Position numbers and translations under genes: made by a program. A DNA stretch of 64,000 nucleotides from Serilophus lunatus (lineage: Eukaryota; Chordata; Aves; Passeriformes; Eurylaimidae), in contig VXBA01001489.1 of assembly GCA_013399895.1 (NCBI GenBank), positions 124,001 to 188,000 on the forward strand, in the 5' to 3' direction. The notes below the pieces were generated by a model. That model did not search any database and was not told the origin of the DNA. It saw only the letters and a program-made list of their open reading frames with translations. This document shows, piece after piece, positions 40,401-55,400 of the stretch; the stretch's first letter is position 1, and every line of letters starts with the position of its first letter.

Positions 40401-43400
40401 CTTATTTTTTCCTCCACGATTTATTGAAAAGTTTAGCATATGACTAGGGATGGACTAGTCAGCACCACAGATAGCTATATGGGTATTTTCTTTTTAACTG
40501 GGAGTTTTTTGATAATTTCTTTAGAAGTACCTTTTCTGTATTTATTATTTGCCCAATCTTCAATTTCACAGAAATTCAGAATCAGTGAGGTTGGAAAAGA
40601 CCTCTGAGATCATTGAGTCCAACCTTTGACCTAACACTACCCTATCTATTAGACCATGGCACTCAGTGCCACATCTAGTCTCTTCATAGGACTTGTGCTG
40701 CAGTCCCTTCATCATCCTTGTTGCTCTTCTTTGGACCAGCTCCAATATCCTTTCTGAACTGAGGGGCCTAGAACAGGACACAACATTCAAGGTGCAGCCT
40801 CACCAGTGCCAAGGACAGGGGAAGAATCACTGCACTGGTCCTGCTGGCCACACTGTTCCTGATATTCCTGGTCCATCTAGCTGTTAGGCAGTTTAAGCTC
40901 CTTGTATCCTAAATACTACTCTAAAAATTACCTGATCTCTTCGAGCTGTGTCATTAAATACCACCTGCCTATTTATTGGTTTAACTCAAAAAAGTTTGCA
41001 AAACATTAATATATAAATATATATATATTTATTTATTTATTAATATATAAGCAAAATACCAGGAGTTTGGGCTAGCTCTTCCCATGCAGTCGTGCCCTTC
41101 AGTAAATACATCACAGTCACATCTTTTTCATCAGTATCAAGATGTCTCCAGTTGTTTTGCACTTGCTAATGGGTAAGAAGCTACAGACAAGCGGCTGTGG
41201 TTTACTGGGTGAGCTACATTATCTCCTTATTTGTGAATTTAACTTCAACATTTTTAAAGCCCTTTCAGTTTCTCAGATGGCACATTCTACAGCAGTGCAG
41301 GGAGGTGTTTCTGTATAAATTCAGCTGCTTGTTAGTTGCAGGGAATATAATAACAACTTAATTCATGCAATAAACTAATGGGAATCCAGACAGGAAGCCC
41401 TTCTTTCCTCCTTCTCCTAACCTGTAGTTAAGGACTATCTTCTGCTCTAGTTCTTTAGCTAACTTTGTGAAGGAAGAACAAAAACTGAGACAGTTTGTCC
41501 TTCATTATTTAAAAACTGATGTGAAGTATAGGTTACACTGGTACTGAAGTTTTCTATTTTCACTTTGCTACAGTTGCTGACATCTCTGTCAAACCCTGTC
41601 TGTAAGCATTCTTTAGTGATGCAAAGCATTCCCCTAAGTTGAGTTAGGAGCTGGAATAGTGTGAAGGGTTTCATTCCCAAGTGATAGCAAAGCCAAGCTA
41701 GCTGCAATCAAGGTAAGAGTAAGCCAGTTTTATACTGAAAGAACAATTTTCTATTTAGATTCCCTTTAGATAGTGACAGTAATGGGTGAGTTCCCCAAGT
41801 ACAGCAGATTGTTGCCTCCCTTGTGATGATTTCAGGAAATGAGCTCTGACTGCAGCCACTTAGTGTCATGTAAAACATTTATTAAATAGATTTTGGAATA
41901 TGGGTTCAGTCTTCCTCATCTCAGACTGCTCTGGTCAGAAGCAAAGTGCAGATCCTGACATCCAGCAGTAATAACACTGGCAACCTGTCTGAGGAGGGGA
42001 CTCTGAACCCGGTTGTGCCACCATCACTGGGATGCCTGCTGCCTCATAATCAGGAGGTCTGATCCCCATGCTTGCATTCACTGCTGGGAGCACTCCATGA
42101 CTGTGGTCACCTTGATAGTAGCATGGCTCCATTACTGAAGCCTCTAAGTGCATCCCTGTGTCACTTCTCTCCCCTGATCTCTTTCAGAGGCCACCTCCAT
42201 TTAGGGAAAATTTTGACCAAGAGTGTCAGTACTTGGGCATCACTACTGTGCTAAATAGTGTGCATGCTTTAGCTGTGTCAGAACAAATATATTCTTTAGA
42301 AACAAGTTCTAAAAGTAACAATGACTACAATGAAAAATGATAAATATTATTACAGAGCTTTAAAAGGAGCTTTAATGAAAGACCTTGTATCCCTTCTATT
42401 AAATCACACTAAAAATAGAAACAGCTAGGAATGACATGCGTGACAAAATACTTAAAAGTCAATAGCAACATGCTCATGACTCAAAATAATGCTTGATGGC
42501 TTTAACATTTTAAAGTCCAGCTCTGTGAGCTGTAGAGGCTAAAATTTCCAGAGACGAATTTTTATGGATGTGCTTCAAAATATATATGTTTGGGGCCATA
42601 GGTGGAAGTCCATCAGACTGGATAACTGCTGAGTGCTCACAGGTCTTTAAGAAGCCAGTTGTAGTTATAGGGAAGATTTAACAGGCATAACGTTCTACCA
42701 GCACAAACAACCCTTGAATGCATGGAGGGGTTTTGCTTTCTTTAGGACAATACTAGACCTGCATAATATATTAGATTTAGGTGCTGGAATAACATTTCAT
42801 CTGAAGGAAACGAGAAGTTTGGATTGGGAGTAGTTAATTAAGCTTCTTCTTGCCTTCAAGTATCTCAAGAGACATCTTTCCCACAATTATAAAATAATTC
42901 TTGCAGATGGACAGTTTTATCTAAAGCTGAACCATTTAATAAGTTAAAAATGTAATGGACACTTACAATCCTTATGAAGGTGACACTGGAACTAGATAGT
43001 TAAAGTAAAACAGAATTTTTCTCTTAAAGTAGGACTTTAGCTGTAGCTTTTGTTTTGGAGGCATGTAACAATATACTTCCCTCGCCAGGGCTATAGTTAT
43101 CAGAGGGCTTACAACTAAATCAGTAATTAATTCACATATTCAAATGAGCTTTAAAACACTCCTTTAAAGAAACTTACCATTTGGGGGCTGTTTTTTGTTT
43201 TTTTCTAAGAAGTTTATTAGTTAGAGTTTTATCATATTTCAATTAAAGTTCACTTAAATTATTGCACAAGCTATGAGTGAATGGGAGAATTTTTTCAGTG
43301 ATGTTTTTCTCTATGGTGTTTCATAACTGAAGGTTTTGCCTAAAGCAGAACCTGAGGGAATAACACTTTCTAAGAAAAAAAGTAAAGAATTCCCTTCTTC

Positions 43401-46400
43401 TAAAATGACTGCAATCTTTATCTGTTCTAAATTACACAAAGCAGACAGCTTCTCCCAATTAGGGACATACTGCAAAGTGCATTTAATTCCTTTTAGTTTC
43501 AGCTGACTGCTGAGCAGAATTGAATAGTGTCTCTTCATTCACTGGCATCTCCAAGTGTTCTAACTTTACTACTTACCTCCATGGTGGGCCTCCATCATCC
43601 CCAGGAGCCAATCTGGCTCCCTTTCTATGAGCTTTGTGGCTACTGATGGCCTCAGAAGTTGTTGGTGTCAATGCCACTGGCAGCAATAGGAGGTGGTGAC
43701 CACCCCATGCAGTGAAAGGGGCAACAAGGACGAGGTCCTTTTGGGGCTGGATGTGTCCCAGCTTCAGGCCCCTTGAAAAGTTTCAGTCATTCTAGCCCTG
43801 AGCTGTTAATGCTGAGGCAGCTGGGATAAGGATTGCTTGAGAGGAAACCCAGAAGTGTCCAAGTGTGGGAATGCTCACCCACAGCAGAGACCTCAGTGTG
43901 GGGGAATATAGAATCTAGTGCCTCTCTAAACTAATTTGAACATAGAATGTCATAAAAAATAACTATGACAGTGTTAAATGATTTCACATTGTTTTTGCCT
44001 TATACAAGAAATACTTATTGCATATCTTTAATGACTTTTTCTAAATTATGTGCTCTCAAGTCTTATTAAATTTTAATGCTGTTTTCTTCCAATATTCTTG
44101 CAATTTGCATTAAGAACATAATCCAAATTTTTCTAAAATATACATGTAGAAAAGTAATTGTCACCTCTGGGATTTCAATAACAAAAACTTAATCACTCTT
44201 TTCAGGACCCTTTCATAGCCAAGGATGAGGAACCAGGCACTTACAAACCTTATGAACTTGGCCAGGAAATGGGAGTCTGGGTGAACAACTCTGATGGTGT
44301 GACTCCTGCTGTTGGAGAGGTGGGGTTTTTTAATTTTTTTTTGGTGCATTTGTTCTAATGCTGGCTCAAAATGATAAAGCAGCTGTGCAAAAGAAATGAG
44401 AAAATAAGCAAGATTTACACCTGTAACCCCTAGGCCTGGCCTCCTGGAAAATCCGTGTTTCCTGACTACACCAACCCCAGGACCGTGGAGTGGTGGACCC
44501 AGTTGTGTCTGGAGTTTAAGGATGTCCTTGACTACGATGGGATCTGGATTGTATGTCTCATTATATCTGCCCTCCCTGCTTTAAAAAAAAAAAAAAAAAA
44601 AAAAGATGTTTTTAACATGTGTTTCACTCTCTTTATTAAAGGATATGAACGAACCATCCAATTTCTTAAGAGGCCAGTATCCTGGATGTGCTGATAATGA
44701 AATCAATAACCCTCCTTACATTCCTAGTAAGTAAAATTTCCTTGTTGATCTTTTTTTTTTTTTAGGGGGGAAAAACCCCCTATCCTCTCATTTTCTATCT
44801 TTCCCTGCCTGTTCCGTGTGTTCAGTTACATACCTGTTAAAGACTCCTGTGGGTCACCTTTGGAGTATCAAAAATCAACCACTTTCTCCTCTCCCTGGCT
44901 CTGCCTTGTAGTAGGTCTAGAAAAGTGACCTTTCCTGCCATTTTCTGAGCAACTGGTCTGCATCAAAAAAGAAGGACAAGATACTATTCACTGTAACTTA
45001 GCTACAGGTTTATGGAAGAAGTAACCCTTCTGCCTTACCATCACCACTGCTAGTCTCAGAGGTGGGCAGTCTCTGCCTTCTCCACAAACCATAACAAGGA
45101 AGAGAGGATCTCCTTGATACCTTAATTCAATGTATTTCCTTTCTCTTAGGAAATAATTTTTCACTGTGTTACTAGGAATGGGCTAAAATTAAGTTTAAAA
45201 ATGTCCAAGCCTGCGAGAGACTTATAGGACTGGGAGAACCTGTTCCAGTAGCTGAGTTAGTGATATGCTCATTCCTCCCCAGGAAGCCATGAGCACTTAT
45301 GATTAGTGCCAGTGGTTCTGGCAGTTAATCTAGCCAATATTTCCACAGGAAAGCTCAGCTGCCTGAGCAACGTTAATATGCAGCAGGAAGTTGATACATA
45401 AATGAGTTATTGACAAGTGAAATGTTGGAAATGTTCCCGTTTGTACTGTCATGGTTGGGTACTAGAACAGGCTCCCCAGGGAAGCAGTCACAGCACCAAG
45501 CCTGATAGAGTTCAAGTAATGTTTGGATGACACTTTCAGGGCACATGCTGTGACTCCTGGGGATGGTCCTGTGCAAGGCTAAGGGTTGAACTTGATGATC
45601 TTTGTGGGTCTCTTTGTGTGTGCATATTGTGTGACTCTGTGATTCTTAATTTTCTTTATTAAATCTCAATTCTTTTTACTCTGAATATAAGAGAAAAGTA
45701 AACATAGCAAAAGCATAACAAAATATTATAAAGAGATTGTTCATTTTTGACAGCAGAAGCAGGGCTTTTAATTATGATTTTGGTGTTTGCTCTCTTCGTG
45801 AGGAAACTACTGCATACTGGCCCTATGGGTCTTGACCAAAGCACAGGAGCTGGTGTGACATTACCATCTTTGCCTTAAGTTGCTTTCATTTTTTTGTCAA
45901 CCTTCAGGACTGCAAAAAAAGACGTGAGACTTAGTGGAGAATGGCCAAACCAGTACAGATCCCTTTAGCTCATAAATAAAGGATTACAGGTTAATCCATA
46001 CAGAGGCTTCTGAGCCATGAAGCTGAGCTTTATGATGACCAGTGTTGAAGTCTGAGCCACTAGAAAGAAGTCACACCTAGAGACCTAGTATCCACATGAC
46101 ATATAAGGACACTGAGAGATGCTGAAGACGGGTGTGCCTTGAGCCCAGTTTTTCTCTCTGACCTGACTCCTGCACACTTGCTTGTGACTCACAGTGTTAC
46201 AATGGTATCATAGAATCACAGAATGGTTTGAGTTGGAAAGGATTTTCAAATTCATCTAGTTCCAACCACTTGACCAAGCTTCTTGAAGCCCCATCCAACC
46301 TGACCTTGAATACTTCCAGGGATGATGGATCCACAGCTTCTCTGGGCAACCTGTTCATGTTTTACCACCCTCACAGTAAAGAATTCTTCCTTATATCTAA

Positions 46401-49400
46401 CACAAACCTACTGTGTTGAAACCATTACTGCCTGTCCTATCACACCATGCCCTTGTAAAAATCCCTTTCCAGCTTTCTTGTAGGTCCCCTTTAGATACTG
46501 GAAGGCTCCTCAAAGGTCTCCCTGCAGACCTCCTGCTATTGTTCTCCCTTCTGCAATCAGAGGCCTTAGACATTTTTTCCAAGATGTAGGGGATCTGTTC
46601 TGAACCAGTGTTTAATGACTTTAAGGACTTTCTTTTATATTTCACTTTATGCCAACACTGTCCATGCTCTTAGCTGTCCAAGCCCTTGACTGGTGTAGGT
46701 ATGAGATGGGACCTATGCTTTTTAGTCCAACAAGACCTTAGGACCTTCTTAGAGTTAGCAGAGTTTTGGGTGCTCACCACTGTCTAGGTGATTTCATCTG
46801 TGCAAGTCCCAGTCTCAGCGCCTCGGGCTTTTTGTAGCCTTCAACCTCCTTACGTAAATTTTATAACCATGATTTCACATAACCATGGTTTGAACTTCTA
46901 AGAACAGATATCCTTCAAATCAGTTTTTTATAAAACACTTCATCCTGAGATTAATATACAATTGTAAAATAATCAGTATTAGTGAGGCAGAATACAAAAT
47001 ACTCAGAATAGGAATGAAGTATGAAACTATGATTTGTGTGGCAGTATTTTCTTTCCTATACCACCTTAATTTTTTTGGGCTAATAATCAGGTGCCACTGG
47101 GACATTAAGTGTGACTTTCCTCAGAACTTTAGGGTCTTCTTCAAAGACATATTGGTCAAAGTTACTTGGACTTTGCCTATAAATTAATTTATGCACGATG
47201 TAGATCAGCCATGCTGGAGTCTTTGTGTCTAAAGGTCCAAACAGCTGTGGTGGCACGGCTGGAAAAATGCTTTCCTGCTGAATTTCATGTGGTATTTTCA
47301 TGGCACTTACCTGCAGAGGATGAACAGGGTTTTTTTGTACCAAATGGGCTTTGCCAGCATATCCTTAATATGGGATCATATTAAGTTGTCAGCACCTGTG
47401 CAGCCAACTCGTGCCTCATACTGCTTCCCTTTGGATCACCTGGTGCTGTGCCAGCAATGTCAGGGCTACACCGACTATTACTGAAGGCAAAAAATTGCTA
47501 CAATCTCTACTCTGTCTCTTGTTCATAGAGAGGGTTACTGGGTAATCCATCCACATGTGAATATACCCAGTATAAACTCTCCTGGTTCTCTTGGCAGTCT
47601 ATTGGGCCGTAGCCACTGACAACATGCAGACTGCTGCACCTCCTGCTTCTTCCTCCCCTGCATACCTCTGACACTCCCTGCACTTGGGGCAGTGCCACTA
47701 ATCCTGCTGACTTCTGGTCAAAGTACCTCAGGGCAAGAGAGAAGTCAGAGCTGAGCTTAGGTGTGGGTTTTGCCATGATAGGGCAGAACTCTCCTACCTG
47801 CATCTGCAGCTGAGTGATATGGACACTGAGGTTTTAGGATTTCACACAACCATACAGGTTCCCTGGATGTCTGAATTTCTGTTTGTTTTTGGGATGTTTT
47901 GGTTTTGTTTTTTTTCTTGCAACATTTTTATGATTAAATAAAATTTGTCACTGTGGAAAATAATATGTAGGTGTATTCTTGATTCAGCAATGCAGAAATT
48001 TTCTTTCTGACTATTATTTACTGAATGCATGATAAATTTACAGATATTTTGAATTATTTGATGTAGAACTTGAAAGGAATTATCTCTGTCACTCTCTGAG
48101 GACACATGCCTATCTGCAATCAGGTATTCATGGCTACATGCTAACACCAAGCACTTCAGCTTTTCCTCTTCCCAAAACCTTTTGTGTTTTCACCCCTAAA
48201 TGTGTAGAAATGTGAAGAGATTTGAATTATGATGCATATGATTTTACAGTGTTTCATATCATTCTCAGGCATTTCAGATCGTTCCCTGGCACAAAAGACG
48301 TTGTGTCCTGACTCCAAGACATACCTTGGAGAGCACTATAACACACACTCCCTCTTTGGCTGGTCACAGACAGAACCAACTTTCAAGTGAGTTTTCTAAG
48401 TACTTCTAATCAGATTTAGGTAATGGAAATAACATTCTAAAAGCTGCTGATGCTACCTGGGAAATCTGCAATAATATCTAATAAGAAACATTGTTTCATT
48501 TTACTGTTCCTCATTTAATGAGAAGTTTCAAGAAAAGAGAATCTTGGAATCAGGAACAGAATCATTTCTCATTTTACTCTTCTTAGCTAAATCAGGATAT
48601 ATGTGTAGGACCTAACTTTTCAGCTGCTGCTTTAGTGTATCTAGAACAAGATATTCCTGTCCTCTGTTAGGGTGTCTCATGAACAGCTGCATCAGAAAAA
48701 GCCTTGCATGATGCCAGGGGAATTTTTCTGTCCCTTCGTTATTGTGGCAGAGGAGGTTCTATCACTGTCAGTGAAGAACAGTTTGGCTTGGGGCTCAGTT
48801 GGTTCAGGAGGTCAGAGCTGCATTGCAGCACAGTTGCTGTCAGCTACTGTAAAACTCATTTTGCAGCTGGGAAGCATTCAAAGCTAGCTTATGCAGCCAG
48901 ACTGTTGCCGTGAAGCTGGAATGACAGTGGAAAGCTACTTGTTGAATTCAATCAAATGTGAAAATCATGCCTTTTCCAGCAGGGATTGAGCTAAAACATG
49001 GGGAAATTTAATATCACAATGGAAGTGCAAAGCAGGGGTTTCTGTGCTGGCCAATTTCAGCATTCAGCATTCATTTTCAGCAGTTGGATTGCGATGGCAT
49101 CCAGAGGACATGGCTAAGTGAGCCTAATTATGGTGTTGATGCATTTGTATTTTATACACGAAGCCTGGGGGAGGGAAGCATTGGGTAAAGCCAGAAATGG
49201 TTTGCAGCTCTCGTGGGCCTGGTGAAACACAGTTCACCTTTCGAGATAAGCAGAAAGTCCTCAAACCCTGGAACTCTTAGCATAGTTTTTGGGCCCCTAT
49301 GCCCCAGTCTCAGAAGAGATCCTTCCACCACTGTTCTCTTTTTTTTTTTCACTGTTCTCTGTTCACTGGAGTCCACATAACTATACACCGCTTTGGTAGC

Positions 49401-52400
49401 AGTATGAACAGAGCCTTCAGATTTCCTATTTTTTCAGAGTTGTTTTTTGTTTGTTTGTTTGTTTTTTTCTTTATTCAGGCTCTGTGCCAGCACAGACAAT
49501 TGCCTGAGACAAACCCTGTGAATTCAGCAGGAAAAGCTCAATATGCAGGAACAACTGCCCCAGCCCCTTCAGGGCTACTGTCCCATCTGCCCTATTCCAC
49601 ACTGATGCCACTGGGACAGTTACTGCTGCACAGCTTCTCACAGCCTACCCCAAGGCTGTGAACTTTCCCTTTTCCTGCAGCACTTGCTTCCAGGGCTCCC
49701 TTCAAAAGAAACGTGTTTTGCTAAAATGTAGAGAGTCCTTCAAGGCTGGAGAACAGCACCAAAAGTGCAGAGGTTGGATTTGCTGCAAAGCTGGGAAGCT
49801 TTGGTGAAATATTTTTCATACATATTCATCTGATTTTCTCAAACACTTTTCTTTTCAAGGCTGGTTGTATACCCTTTCTGCATTCGCTCTTCACAAATAA
49901 TATGCAAAATTAAATTACTGACAGGAATATTTAACAACCAGCATCAATTGCAGGATATTCACTGGAAATGAATGACAACTTCATAATCACATAAAAAAAC
50001 AATTCTAAGAATTACTCTAAGGCAGACAGAGAATAGGAAATGTGTCATCTACCCCATGTCAAATGATTTGAATTTGAATACATAAACTAGCAGCAACCAG
50101 CTCATGCATAGCTTAATGCCAAGAGTTACTTGCGCATGATATCCTGTAAATAATTTAAATCAACAAATACATTTGACAACATTAGGACCTGTTCAGCAAT
50201 GGTTTACAAAAGACTGAAATTATTCAATAAATTACTTGTAGTAAATTGTTTATGCAGCTCTGGATCACAGTTGAGTTGATCCAACATTGTCCTCACTAGC
50301 ACCTGTATTTGCAAATGGAGCCAAAGACAGCCATAGGACAGCGCTCGTACTCGAAACATCCATGAAATGGCTCCAAAATGCCATTTGTACAAAGCACATA
50401 TAATCTTGGGCAGTTATTGGGCCCAGCAGTGCACCTGCATATCAGAACCAACAGGTCCCGTGAGGTTCGTGAAATGCACCTCTCTCTGCGTCTGGTCCCT
50501 AAGGTTAATATGTTTAGTCTTCCATGAAAGATATTGGGTTTTTTGCTTCAGAAACAAGTCTTGGAGCACTTTACAGTCTCTGTGCCATTACAGACCCAAT
50601 AGCAAATATTGGACCATTACGAATATGAATGAAAGAGCTCTTGATCAATCTCATTAAGAACAGGGAGAAAGAGGTAGGTGGTGAACAACATGATTAATAT
50701 TTCGTGCTAGGATTTCCCAGAGAGTCTAAATTGTGTTGCCTAAATTGTACTAAAGCAGAGTTGAATTTGAGTTCCTGCAATGTATAATATCATAATATGT
50801 AGTTACGTACAGAAGATGATCCTATATTGAGGAATTTTATAATAGATTGTTAACAAGGCATATAGCATTTCCTTGGTTTTCTGGCGATGTAGTAAAATTA
50901 TTTTCAAAAAGCAAGAAAAAATTAATTGTACCATTAATTCTGTAATGAAACCTCATATATCAAACAATGACAGGAAAGCGAAGGAAATATTACAAGGATG
51001 AGTTGACATTTTGAATAATTACCTGTTTGTTTTCTATATTGCTTATTTCCTTTTTGTAAGTTGTTTAGCTAGAACTTTGACATTTCTATGCATTTTTTAA
51101 ACTTTTAATTCCAGTATATTAGAACTTTATTGCCAATACAAATCTCTAAATAAATCCTATATTGAGAAAACATATATTATACTGTTTTTTAGGAACCCAT
51201 AAGACACAAACTTAAATGTACTAATACAGAAAGGAAATTGTTTTGATTTTTCAGTTTGAGACACTGCTGAGAATAAATTAAACACAAATTATTATTTAAA
51301 AAAACTAAAAATACCTGAGACAAATTGCTTTTGGAATCAGATAGATTTTAGGGTTTTTTTATTTTGGCCACTGAGTAAACCTTTATTTGCAGTTTTGCAG
51401 CCACATTTTCATGTGACCTGGGACAACAATAATAATTGTTTCATGAATAGCACCCCATGAGATAAAATTGTGCTCAGATTGACCATGTAATCTTTTGGCT
51501 GCCATTCTTATCTTTAATGATCTTCTTACATTTCATTGCAGTGTTGTCCAGCAGGCAACTGGAAAGCGAGCATTTGTCTTGAGTCGGTCAACATTTGTCG
51601 GCAGTGGGAAGCATGGGGGTCACTGGCTGGGTGACAACTTCTCTCAGTGGAAGGACCTGCGCCGGTCAGTCATTGGAATCCTGGAATTCAACCTCTTTGG
51701 CATTCCCTATGTAAGTCTGGCGTCCTTGAGGCAGTTGCTGGCTCATACACAATATCACTTCAAATTAACTCAAATGTTTTTGGAAACAAGCTGTTTGAGG
51801 TGGCCAGCAGTAACAGCTTCCATAGCATCAGGAACTGCAGATTAAAAAAGGCTAAATGTCATCAGTCTTGGCTGCTGAATGGAAACAAAAATAGCTCTGG
51901 AAGATTCAGATTGAGTCACTACCTGACATCCAAAAGCGATCCCTTTGTATTATGTACTCTCTGATTGAGGTTCCTTCATACATTTCTGGTTTGCAAGCTA
52001 AGATGGAGAATCTGTAGAATTATTGAAATTCGGTCAGATCTTCCACAGCAATCTGAGTGCTCTAGGAGCCCGTAAAATCTCAGTCGCAGAAAAATGTTTA
52101 TTATTATGTAGCATTTTTATAATAGTATCACTTTCTAAAAATGATTTTTGTTATCAAATTTCTGTAGTTTCTCATTTTTTGGGACTCAATCACAGTCATA
52201 AACACTTCTGATTTTATTTTTCTTTAGATTGGTGCTGATATCTGTGGGTTTAACTATAACACAACCTATGAACTCTGCCTGCGCTGGATGCAGCTTGGCT
52301 CTTTCTATCCATTTTCCAGAAATCACAATGCAGAGGGAAACAGCGTAAGTAAACAAAGTTACATAAAGCTGTAGTCTATGATTACAGTTATGTTGGCAGT

Positions 52401-55400
52401 GATTTGTACTACTTTCTCAGAAATTAACCTGCCATTCTTGGGTGAACTTGAGCAGTGGGTTAAAATAAGTGCTACACTGAGAGCAGGAATTACACAGTGA
52501 AGTGTAAATTTTTCCCATTCATAATGTAAAGATAATATAGAAATGCTGGTGTTCTAATGCTGTTGGTGAAATTCATCTGCTCCATCTTTTACCTACGGAA
52601 GCCCAGGTTTTATTTCAAGACCCAGTGAATGGCAGAATATCTTCCTACTCCCAAGATTGCTTCAATTTCTTTTTTCAGTACTTCTGTAATTATAATAAGT
52701 ATTGCAGAAAGGGGAGAGATCATTATACACCATCCTTACTGTTTAAAAGCAAGTTACAAACATATGAGAACTCCAAGGAGAGGCACCAATAGTGACAGCA
52801 CGGTCAGCCAAGAGGTCAGCCAAGGGGCAACCAAGATCAAAAACGCCAAGGACCCTGAGAGATGGGCGGAAAAGTCTAGCCCCGTGTCTTGATTTTGACA
52901 CCATAAAGTCCTTTTAAGACTTGTTGCAAACAGAAAGAAGCACTAGATTGTTTCTAGCTATGAAGTCTGAAGTCTTGCAGCCCTTGTAGGTGTGCTGTGT
53001 TTATCTGCAACCATGACGAAATGGTTCAACAAATGTTTGGTTTTTTTTTTTTCCTTCTGTAAACTGATCTGTGCAATGCTGGAGCTCAGGTTATTTGCTC
53101 TTTCTTTGAAGTTGCATCATCAAAATGTTGCAACATTTACATGCCTACAAAGACCTTTGTCACTGCATGAAAGTATGATGGATGTTCAGCAATTGGGCAA
53201 ATGAAGAAATCATAAGCTATAGTGCTATCTAGTAAGAGGGTCAGGAATGAGGCTGTAAATCCCTGAGATATGCTAGGTATTTCTTTGTAGAAGAAAAAAT
53301 GTCTGTGGGGTGTTAGCTGTTACTGTTGATAAATATTTTCTATTTGCCTTTCCACTAAAATTAGAGGTAGTTATATACATGTATGGCTACTTGGCCCTTT
53401 GAGCATGCAAACAGGGTCTGACCTGGGTGAATGGGTATTAATCACACATATGCAATTTAATAAACAGGAAGAGAGCAATGTGTCTATATGATGGGAACTG
53501 CAATTCAGAGATACATTTTGGTTTATTGGATTACTTAAATCCATTTAAAGCACTGTGTTCGCTGAAAGAAATAAACAGGCATTTTGGTTCACTCAACATC
53601 ACCTAAGAAGTCTGACTGTTGTTTGTGAAATTAGGCAATATTTGTACAGTGCCAGAACACTGGTAAAAATATAGTGCCATTTTTGAAGTAATAGCTGGAT
53701 GCTCTGGAGCTCAGAGCCAGCAGGGAATATTATGAGTGACTAATTCTGATGCAAGCATAATAATGATGATGTTTTACTTAAATACTGAGTTTAATTAGCA
53801 TTAAGTTATTGTTAAAATAAAATCTAAATATCGAGTTTGCCTAATTCATTGGGGATTTCAAACAGTTTAATTAATACATTTCTTGTCTGAAAAACACTAG
53901 ATAATATAAAAACCTTTTTTACTTCTGTTCCTTTTATGTTCCATTATCCTTCCTTATGCTAAGGAAGACATATAGTCTTCAATTTTAATGAGAAAACTGA
54001 GTGTACTATGGAAAAATTTCATGAGAGAGGAAGGGAACCATGTGACTCATTAGCTGGCTGTTTAGCTCTGGAGAAGGTTGGACAGGAGGAATTAAAGGAG
54101 ATGTAACTCTTTCCCATATCAACACTGCCCCAGGCTGCATGCTCTGCATCCCGTCCCAGGGAAGAGTCAAGGTTGCCTTGGAGTAGGGTCAAAGCCAGTC
54201 AATGAATATTAGCAGACTGCTTAAACCTGTCCAGCGTGTGTTCTGTCTTGACAGACAGCATCGCAGGCAGGGAGAAGGTGAGGGGCACTGCTGATGTCTG
54301 GGTGTCCCATCATCCTAAAATGGTGAACACAGGAGGAGAAATCAAGTTTCTTTGAATGGATAAAATGTTTCCCCACTGTGCACAGTGACTTTGGTCACTC
54401 TTGTTGGCTACAGCGGGGCCATGAGTTTACTCTTCGCCTTTACGAACCTGGCCAACATGGGTATTCCTTTGACTTTGATTTGCAAATTATCAGTCTTCCC
54501 TTTTTCCTGTGCTTCACCTTCTTTGTCCCAAAGGGCTTGCATTTCTAGGATGAATTAATTTCTAGAGACAGGATATCTGTTCTCAAGCATAGATATGAAA
54601 TCCCAGCTTGCCTCCCACCAAAAGATTAGGCATGGTTGCAGAGGGCTCATATACACTGTGGTGGACCCTGATCTCTTTGAACTCACTGGAATTTTTCGAG
54701 TTGAAAAATTTTACACAAACATTAGTTTGGTAATAATGGATGTTATTCTTAATTAATCTTCCAGTTTGAAAATTGGTGCTTTTTCTTATTTAAACATTCA
54801 CTTCTGTAGCAGCATCATGTTAACCGCAACTCTCAGCTCTCCTTATGTTGCACACAAGTTCTCTGTTGGATTAGCAGTCCCTAGTTTCAATGCTCAGTAC
54901 AACTCAAAGCTTTTACTTAACAGGAACAAGACCCAGCTGTGTTTGGAGCCGAGTTTGCCAGGATTTCTCGTGCTACGCTTCGGATCAGATACTCACTGCT
55001 GCCGTACTTATACACCTTGTTCTTCGAGTCTCACGTTCACGGAAACACTGTGGTGCGGTCTCTGATGCACGAGTGAGTTGGGAATCTCTCTTTTTTATCA
55101 TAATTTACTCACTTAATTAGGTGAGCCTTTATGCATATACTAGTTGACATCTGTATGAGAATCATCATGGTACTATTATTGCATGCCCTGTCTTAAAAGA
55201 ACAGTTGTACAATTAATCAAATTACATGCACAAAGGTAACTCTTAGTATATGCAGTGAATTTCCATTAAAATATAACCTAACAACTAACAACTAGTAACC
55301 TAACAACTTTTTCCGGTGGGTGGAAAAAGAAAACTTAAGAAGAAAGAATGCTGAAAATTTCAAGTCTTAGGCAAATATGTAGTTCTTTTTTATTTCAAAA

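Larger units (their letters stand above)
38623..44205 (+). other. GH31 gene intron 9, 5.6 kb
   Basis: Holds one antisense CR1 (40567-40885) and an AT-rich low-complexity patch (41007-41050). No gene recognised in the remainder. Confidence 0.7.
44727..48268 (+). other. GH31 gene intron 12, 3.5 kb
   Basis: Holds a sense CR1 (45455-45646) and an antisense CR1 (46207-46560). No gene recognised elsewhere in it. Confidence 0.75.

Noticed and set aside
54766..55120. Plus-strand frames overlapping exon 16
   Set aside because: They are in other frames than the EQDPAVFGAEF reading, which alone continues the GH31 protein on both sides.
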